From NCBI RefSeq assembly GCF_013346665.1, contig NZ_JABVBB010000021.1, positions 124,001 to 188,000 on the forward strand: a DNA stretch of 64,000 bases, given 5' to 3'. Position numbers and translations under genes: made by a program. The stretch is from Sulfitobacter maritimus. Its GTDB lineage: Bacteria > Pseudomonadota > Alphaproteobacteria > Rhodobacterales > Rhodobacteraceae. Below, piece by piece: positions 59,584 through 64,000 of this stretch; the first letter of the stretch is position 1, and every line of letters starts with the position of its first letter. The notes under the pieces were generated by a model. It saw only the letters and a program-made list of their open reading frames with translations, did no database searches and had not been told where the DNA came from.

Positions 59584-60342
59584 ATGCCGCGGGCAGTTGC
59601 AGCAGATTTTCAGGTCAGACTGGCCCGGACCGAGGCCGATGTGCGGGCCGCGCAGCGCTTGCGTTACGAAGTGTTCATCGAGGAACTAGGCGGCGGCGGT
59701 GCGCTGGTGGATCATGCGGCCCGGCTTGAGAAAGACCGATTTGACCCGTTTTTCGACCATCTGCTGCTGACCGATCGGCGCAATGGCAATTTAGCTGGGG
59801 TTTACCGTGTGATGCGCAGCGATATGGCGCTGCGGGCAGGGGGGTTCTACTCAGAACAGGAATACGATCTGGCACCGCTGCGCGCTTCTGGCAGACGTTT
59901 GCTGGAGCTTGGGCGGTCCTGTCTGCATCCGGCGTATCGCGGCGGGGCTGCGATGCATTACCTTTGGGGGGCGCTGGCGCAATATGTGGCGGACCATGCG
60001 ATCGAAGTGCTCTTTGGTGTTGCGAGCTTTCGCGGGACGGACCCTGCGGCCCTCGCGCAGCCATTGTCGCTGTTGCATCACCGTCACCTTGCCGTGCCGG
60101 AGCTGCGGGTGCGGGCCAAGACGTTTCACCGGATGGACCTGATCCCCGAAGCCGATCTTGATCGAAGGGCGGCGACTTCAGCCTTGCCGAGTCTGATCCG
60201 CGCTTACCTGCGTCTTGGCGGCAGCGTCGGGGAGGGGGCCTTCGTCGATCATGCGTTTAACACCACTGATGTCTGCCTAATCCTTGATACCGAACGGATG
60301 AGCCCGCGCGGGGTGCGCATCTATCGGGGGGCCGCCACATGA
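59584..60342 (+). CDS. olsB: Ornithine-acyl-ACP N-acyltransferase OlsB
   Basis: 252 residues from ATG 59584 with GCAGGA eight bases upstream; TTG 59512 and ATG 59533 are in-frame alternatives. It is a GNAT-like hemolysin-related acyltransferase: VRLARTEADVRAAQRLRYEVF, HLLLTDRRNGNLAGVYRVM, and LELGRSCLHPAYRGGAAMHY. It attaches a 3-hydroxy fatty acid to ornithine, making lyso-ornithine lipid. It overlaps the OlsA-type gene by 4 bases. The AT-rich stretch before it (59437-59490) probably holds its promoter. Confidence 0.9.
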   Translation: MPRAVAADFQVRLARTEADVRAAQRLRYEVFIEELGGGGALVDHAARLEKDRFDPFFDHLLLTDRRNGNLAGVYRVMRSDMALRAGGFYSEQEYDLAPLRASGRRLLELGRSCLHPAYRGGAAMHYLWGALAQYVADHAIEVLFGVASFRGTDPAALAQPLSLLHHRHLAVPELRVRAKTFHRMDLIPEADLDRRAATSALPSLIRAYLRLGGSVGEGAFVDHAFNTTDVCLILDTERMSPRGVRIYRGAAT

Positions 60343-61169
60343 CCACGACATGGGACAGCGACCAGCCCCCGCCGCGTTTTCGGCTCTCGTTATTGGGGCT
60401 CTTGTTGGTGGTCCTGCGGGGCATCCCTTTGGCGCTCTTGGTGTTCGGCGGGCTGGTCGTGCTGTTGCTGGTGCGGCTTGTGGAGCAACCGCTCTATGGC
60501 GTCAGACGGCCTGTGACGCCCTATATCACCCAGTTCGTCTGTCGGAACGCGTTCCGGGTGCTTGGGATGCGGTTTATCCAACGTGGCGCTCCGATGAGCG
60601 GCCCGGGGGCGGTGGTGGCGAACCATACGTCATGGCTCGACATATTTGCGCTGAACGCAGCAAAGCGGATCTATTTCGTGTCGAAGTCCGAAGTCGCCAG
60701 ATGGCCCGGTATCGGCTGGCTTGCGCGGGCGACCGGCACGGTGTTTATCCGCCGGGACCGGTCCGAAGCCCGCAGCCAGACCGACATCTTTCGCGCGCGT
60801 CTCATGGCGGGGCACAAGTTGTTGTTCTTCCCCGAAGGCACAAGCACAGACGGGCTGCAAATCTTGCCGTTCAAGACGACACTCTTCGAAGCCTTCTTTG
60901 ATCCAACCCTGCGCGACCATATCGCGGTACAGCCGGTCACGGTGAACTACCACGCGCCTAAGGACGCTGACCGACGCTTTTATGGGTGGTGGGGGGATAT
61001 GTCCTTTGGCACGCATTTTCTGACCACGCTGGCCGCGCCCCGTCAGGGTGCTGTAGAAGTGATTTACCACGCCCCGTTGCCGGTTGCGGAATTTACCGGG
61101 CGCAAGCCATTGGCAAAGGCCTGTGAAGCACAGGTACGCGCCGCACACCGCGATCCGCTGGCCTTGTAA
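60339..61169 (+). CDS. olsA: Lyso-ornithine-lipid / 1-acylglycerol-3-phosphate acyltransferase (OlsA/PlsC)
   Basis: 276 residues. One membrane helix near 20-45 precedes the PlsC fold with the catalytic NHTSWLD (His and Asp), the FVSKSEVARWPGIG block, and FPEGTSTDG. Coupling by 4 bases to olsB points to OlsA, which adds the second acyl chain to give ornithine lipid, a phosphorus-free membrane lipid. Some such enzymes also act on lysophosphatidic acid. Confidence 0.9.
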   Translation: MTTTWDSDQPPPRFRLSLLGLLLVVLRGIPLALLVFGGLVVLLLVRLVEQPLYGVRRPVTPYITQFVCRNAFRVLGMRFIQRGAPMSGPGAVVANHTSWLDIFALNAAKRIYFVSKSEVARWPGIGWLARATGTVFIRRDRSEARSQTDIFRARLMAGHKLLFFPEGTSTDGLQILPFKTTLFEAFFDPTLRDHIAVQPVTVNYHAPKDADRRFYGWWGDMSFGTHFLTTLAAPRQGAVEVIYHAPLPVAEFTGRKPLAKACEAQVRAAHRDPLAL

Positions 61170-61176
61170 TACCCCC

Positions 61177-61205
61177 TTGCGCTGTCGCCCGCGCTGGCAT
61201 ATATG
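61177..61205 (+). promoter_or_regulatory. Candidate promoter of rpsB-tsf
   Basis: TTGCGC at 61177-61182 and TATATG at 61200-61205 are 17 bases apart, about 120 bases before rpsB. A small hairpin (AACCC / GGGTT) follows in the leader. Sequence fit only. Confidence 0.45.
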
Positions 61206-61326
61206 CGCCCCACTTGAACCCGCAGTCGGGGTTGGGCCTTTTGGGGAGAAATCCTAAAACGTCCGCCGGTTGGTAGCATGTCGCTGTCATACCCCCGATG
61301 AGGCTAAACCGGAAAGGTATAAAGAC

Positions 61327-62205
61327 ATGGCTCTTCCTGAGTTCTCCATGCGCCAATTGCTTGAAGCAGGCGTACACTTTGGTCACCAGACACAGCGCTG
61401 GAACCCCCGCATGGGCCCGTATATCTACGGCGCACGCAACGGCATCCACATCATGGACCTCACGCAGACCGTCCCCATGCTGGACGATGCGCTGAAAGTG
61501 ATCCGTGACACCGTCGCCAAAGGCGGCAGCGTTCTCTTCGTGGGCACCAAGCGTCAGGCTGCTCAGCCGATCGCCGATGCCGCAGAGAAATGCGCTCAGT
61601 ATTACATGAACCACCGTTGGCTCGGCGGCACGCTGACCAACTGGCAGACCGTTTCGCAGTCGATCAACCGTCTGAAAAGCATTGATGAGCAGTCCGAGCG
61701 CGGCTTTGAAGGTCTGACCAAGAAAGAGCGTCTTGGCATGGAGCGCGACCAGTCCAAACTGGAAGCTTCGCTCGGCGGTATCCGTGAAATGGGCGGTCGT
61801 CCTGACCTGCTCTTTGTCATCGACGTGAAAAAAGAAGCACTGGCGATTGCCGAAGCGAACAAACTGGGCATCCCGGTTGTGGCCGTGGTTGACACCAACT
61901 GCTCGCCCGATGGCATCGACTACATCATCCCCGGCAACGACGACGCGGCCCGCGCCATCGCACTCTACTGCGATCTGGCGGCACGCGCGGCACTTGACGG
62001 CATGTCCGCTCAGCTGGGCGCGGCAGGCGTTGACCTCGGCGCGATGGAAGAAGCACCGCAGGAAGAAGCGCTGACCGAAGGCGAAAGGACCGGCGTCGAA
62101 ATCGGCAATGCGTCCGAAGAGACCCTGCATGACGATGCCATGAGCAAAGACGCACCGCTGGACATCGAATCCAAGAAAGAGACCGTCGCCGAAGCGAAAA
62201 GCTAA
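61327..62205 (+). CDS. rpsB: 30S ribosomal protein S2
   Basis: 292 residues from ATG 61327, with the S2 start [17 protein letters not shown] and blocks [13 protein letters not shown] and [21 protein letters not shown] (in part). The last 60 residues form an acidic tail ([16 protein letters not shown]) that makes it longer than the 241-residue E. coli protein, as is common in this group. It heads the rpsB-tsf unit. Confidence 0.98.
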   Translation: MALPEFSMRQLLEAGVHFGHQTQRWNPRMGPYIYGARNGIHIMDLTQTVPMLDDALKVIRDTVAKGGSVLFVGTKRQAAQPIADAAEKCAQYYMNHRWLGGTLTNWQTVSQSINRLKSIDEQSERGFEGLTKKERLGMERDQSKLEASLGGIREMGGRPDLLFVIDVKKEALAIAEANKLGIPVVAVVDTNCSPDGIDYIIPGNDDAARAIALYCDLAARAALDGMSAQLGAAGVDLGAMEEAPQEEALTEGERTGVEIGNASEETLHDDAMSKDAPLDIESKKETVAEAKS

Positions 62206-62224
62206 GCCGTACGGATCAGAAACA

Positions 62225-62279
62225 CGGGGCAGGGTGACCTGCCCCGATTTCCAATAGATGCGGGCCTTGGGCCTGCCCC
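62225..62279 (+). promoter_or_regulatory. Hairpin with alternative pairing between rpsB and tsf
   Basis: CGGGGCAGG (62225-62233) and CCTGCCCCG (62238-62246) form a perfect 9-bp stem closed by a GTGA tetraloop. A second CCTGCCCC at 62272-62279 could pair with the same left arm. No T-run follows, so it may be an attenuator, a processing site or a stability element. Confidence 0.5.
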
Positions 62280-62304
62280 CTTATTTCCAAAGGAGAACCA
62301 AGAG

Positions 62305-63180
62305 ATGGCAATCACAGCATCCATGGTCAAGGAACTGCGCGACAGCACCGGCGCAGGCATGATGGACGCCAAAAAGGCGCTGACAGAAAGCAATGGCGAC
62401 ATGGAAGCCGCCGTTGACTGGCTGCGCACCAAAGGTCTGGCCAAAGCGGCCAAGAAATCCGGTCGTACCGCAGCCGAAGGTCTTGTGGCTGTTAAGGTCG
62501 AAGGCGGTCACGGTGTCGCGGTTGAAGTGAACTCTGAAACCGACTTCGTCGGCAAGAACGCTGAATTCCAGTCCATGGTTAGCAGCATCGCCGATGCAGC
62601 GCTGAAAGTTGACGATGTTGAGGCGCTGAAAGCGGCTGAGATCAACGGCAAATCCGTTGAAACCACGCTGACCGATGCCATCGCCAAAATCGGCGAGAAC
62701 ATGTCGCTGCGTCGCATGGAAAGCATCAAGGGCGAGTCGGTTGTCTCCTACGTCCACAATGCTGCCGCACCCGGCATGGGCAAGATCGGCGTTCTGGTCG
62801 CCATGAACGGTGGTAACGACGAGTTCGGCAAGCAGGTCGCGATGCACATCGCCGCTGTGAACCCCGCGTCGCTGTCCGAAGCGGATCTGGATCCGGCTGT
62901 CGTCGAGAAAGAAAAGCAGGTCCAGATGGACATCGCCCGCGAGAGCGGCAAGCCTGAAGCCGTGATCGAGAAGATGATCACTGGCCGCATGCAAAAGTAC
63001 ATGTCCGAAGTGACATTGCTGAACCAGTCCTTCGTTGTGAACCCCGACCTGACCGTTGGCAAAGCAGCAGAAGAAATCGGCGCGACCATCACCGGTTTCG
63101 TGCGTTTGGAAGTTGGCGAAGGCATCGAAGTCGTTAAAGAAGACTTCGCCGCTGAAGTGGCCAAGGCTGCTAAGGGCTAA
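62305..63180 (+). CDS. tsf: Elongation factor Ts
   Basis: 291 residues with AAAGGAG upstream. The UBA-like start has [18 protein letters not shown], then the core with [13 protein letters not shown] and the coiled-coil region near [14 protein letters not shown]. It recharges EF-Tu with GTP. It follows rpsB after a 99-base gap with the hairpin and is closed by a terminator. Confidence 0.99.
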   Translation: MAITASMVKELRDSTGAGMMDAKKALTESNGDMEAAVDWLRTKGLAKAAKKSGRTAAEGLVAVKVEGGHGVAVEVNSETDFVGKNAEFQSMVSSIADAALKVDDVEALKAAEINGKSVETTLTDAIAKIGENMSLRRMESIKGESVVSYVHNAAAPGMGKIGVLVAMNGGNDEFGKQVAMHIAAVNPASLSEADLDPAVVEKEKQVQMDIARESGKPEAVIEKMITGRMQKYMSEVTLLNQSFVVNPDLTVGKAAEEIGATITGFVRLEVGEGIEVVKEDFAAEVAKAAKG

Positions 63181-63206
63181 AGCCCTTAGCGACAGCAAGA
63201 ATAAAG

Positions 63207-63236
63207 AGGCGGCTCACTGATGTGGGCCGCCTTTTT
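63207..63236 (+). terminator. Rho-independent terminator of rpsB-tsf
   Basis: AGGCGGC-CAC and GTG-GCCGCCT pair across a TGAT loop and T5 follows (63207-63236). Confidence 0.9.
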
Positions 63237-63428
63237 CAATTAGACTTTGGTAAAAATGTAGTCGGTCCAGTCAGACGGAAATATGCCTGACTGAGACCGG
63301 CGGCCTGAAAAGAGCCTTGGTATTGCAAGGTTTTACAAGCCGTAGCTTAGCGACGAATCTGCCGTAAGCTGTTGTTAAGATGCTTTGAGATAGGCTTGGT
63401 TAACAGTCCGGGATTCCATACCCCAAAT

Positions 63429-64000
63429 TCAGGTTTTCACCTTGAACATTTGATTTGCGAAGGCTGCCTTCAACACCGCCTGCGCCGTAGTCTCCACGGC
63501 CAATGCTTCGCGAGCCAATTTGAGGTGTTTTTCCACCGTTGCAGGGGTCAATCCCATCAGCATGGCAACGTCGCGTGTGGTCTTACCATCACCGACCCAT
63601 TCCAGCGCCTCACGCTGCCGCTGGGTGAGGCTGCGGGCCGGATTGCTATAGGGCAGGCAAAGAATTTTCAGATGCGCGATCTCGTTCATCAGCTGAATAT
63701 CCGCCCCATGCATCGCCCAAAGCTGATCGACTTCAGCCTGCGTCATGCCCCGTTTCGCGGTCAGCGCAATGGCCCCCTTGGCGCGCGCAGAAGCGGTCTT
63801 GAAACTGACAGTATAACCTGCGGTGACGCCCATGCTTTCGTTGAATTTCAGCACCTTAGCTTCTTCTTCGCTGCACTCCGCGCCGCCGCGCAACGTGCTC
63901 CAGCTGCAAGAGCCTTCGTTTTCCAATGCCCAGCGAACCATCGGCGCGCGGTGGTACAGCCCCGCGCCAAAGAACTGGTCGAGATAGGCCCGGTCGTGAT
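63429..64000 (-). CDS. LuxR-family regulator with autoinducer-binding-like domain, 5' part outside the window
   Basis: The reading frame is open to the right window edge; 190 codons are visible and the start lies outside. The C-terminal LuxR helix-turn-helix is complete: LTQRQREALEWVGDGKTTRDV, then LTPATVEKHLKLAREAL (each shown in part). The part before it (HRAPMVRWALENEGSCSWS and FKTASARAKGAIALTAKRG) fits the end of an autoinducer-binding domain. No luxI gene is visible on this side. Rhodobacterales use such regulators, some as orphans, in quorum sensing. Confidence 0.85.
   Translation of the reverse strand, partial: HDRAYLDQFFGAGLYHRAPMVRWALENEGSCSWSTLRGGAECSEEEAKVLKFNESMGVTAGYTVSFKTASARAKGAIALTAKRGMTQAEVDQLWAMHGADIQLMNEIAHLKILCLPYSNPARSLTQRQREALEWVGDGKTTRDVAMLMGLTPATVEKHLKLAREALAVETTAQAVLKAAFANQMFKVKT

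Overview
The window looks like chromosomal DNA of an alphaproteobacterium of the order Rhodobacterales, most likely the marine Roseobacter group. The genus cannot be fixed from sequence alone; a Sulfitobacter-like organism is my guess. The clues are the CckA and ChpT phosphorelay proteins, a GAAC-N7-GAAC LexA box before recA, an Irr-type iron box before an iscR-suf operon, ornithine-lipid genes, a TRAP transporter locus, an L21 with a helix-hairpin-helix tail, and GC-rich coding sequence. About 60 protein genes and three tRNAs are visible. No rRNA, CRISPR array, intact insertion sequence or prophage was seen.

Layout. 0-7 kb: the tail of an acyl-CoA ligase, a CHASE/PAS sensor kinase, tRNA-Gly, a methyltransferase overlapping a RACo-like ferredoxin-ASKHA protein, and guaB. 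7-14.4 kb: a metal-response locus with a MerR regulator, a ZntA-type P-type ATPase with a textbook 19-bp-spacer MerR promoter, a DUF411 protein and a CDF exporter. It ends in an 851-residue fusion of an epimerase-like domain, SPW-type membrane repeats and a VKOR-like domain. 14.4-23.5 kb: a divergent catabolic locus. dctP-dctQ-dctM-SDR and probably purU run left; iclR-thiolase-acyl-CoA ligase-PCC/DUF296 run right. 23.6-33 kb: rsmB-like, cckA with a TTAA-N7-TTAA CtrA box, a sulfotransferase-like gene, recA, alaS, a DUF1330 gene and a PAP2 phosphatase. 33-39.3 kb: typA, an SMR exporter with an Lrp regulator, icd, and a three-gene operon (hydrolase, small unknown, HD hydrolase).

39.3-47 kb: the Fe-S assembly operon iscR-iscS-sufB-sufC-sufD-yip1-yip1-sufS behind an Irr-like palindrome. 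47-51.4 kb: a segment bounded by tRNA-Arg and tRNA-Ser with 1.1 kb of apparently decayed DNA and an orphan tadG-tadE-tadE cassette. 51.5-53.2 kb: two tandem DUF2059 secreted proteins. 53.3-58.6 kb: rplU-rpmA, a GNAT, obgE, proB, proA. 58.6-64 kb: chpT, DUF3553, olsB-olsA, rpsB-tsf and the 3' part of a LuxR-type regulator cut by the window end.

The core parts (translation, recA, obgE, proBA, Fe-S assembly) are ordinary. The parts most worth a second look are the epimerase-SPW-VKOR fusion in the metal locus, the coupled TRAP/thiolase/ligase/PCC locus with unknown substrate, the RACo-like activator without a visible corrinoid partner, the tRNA-bounded Tad cassette, and the regulatory sites that tie cckA to CtrA and the suf operon to iron.
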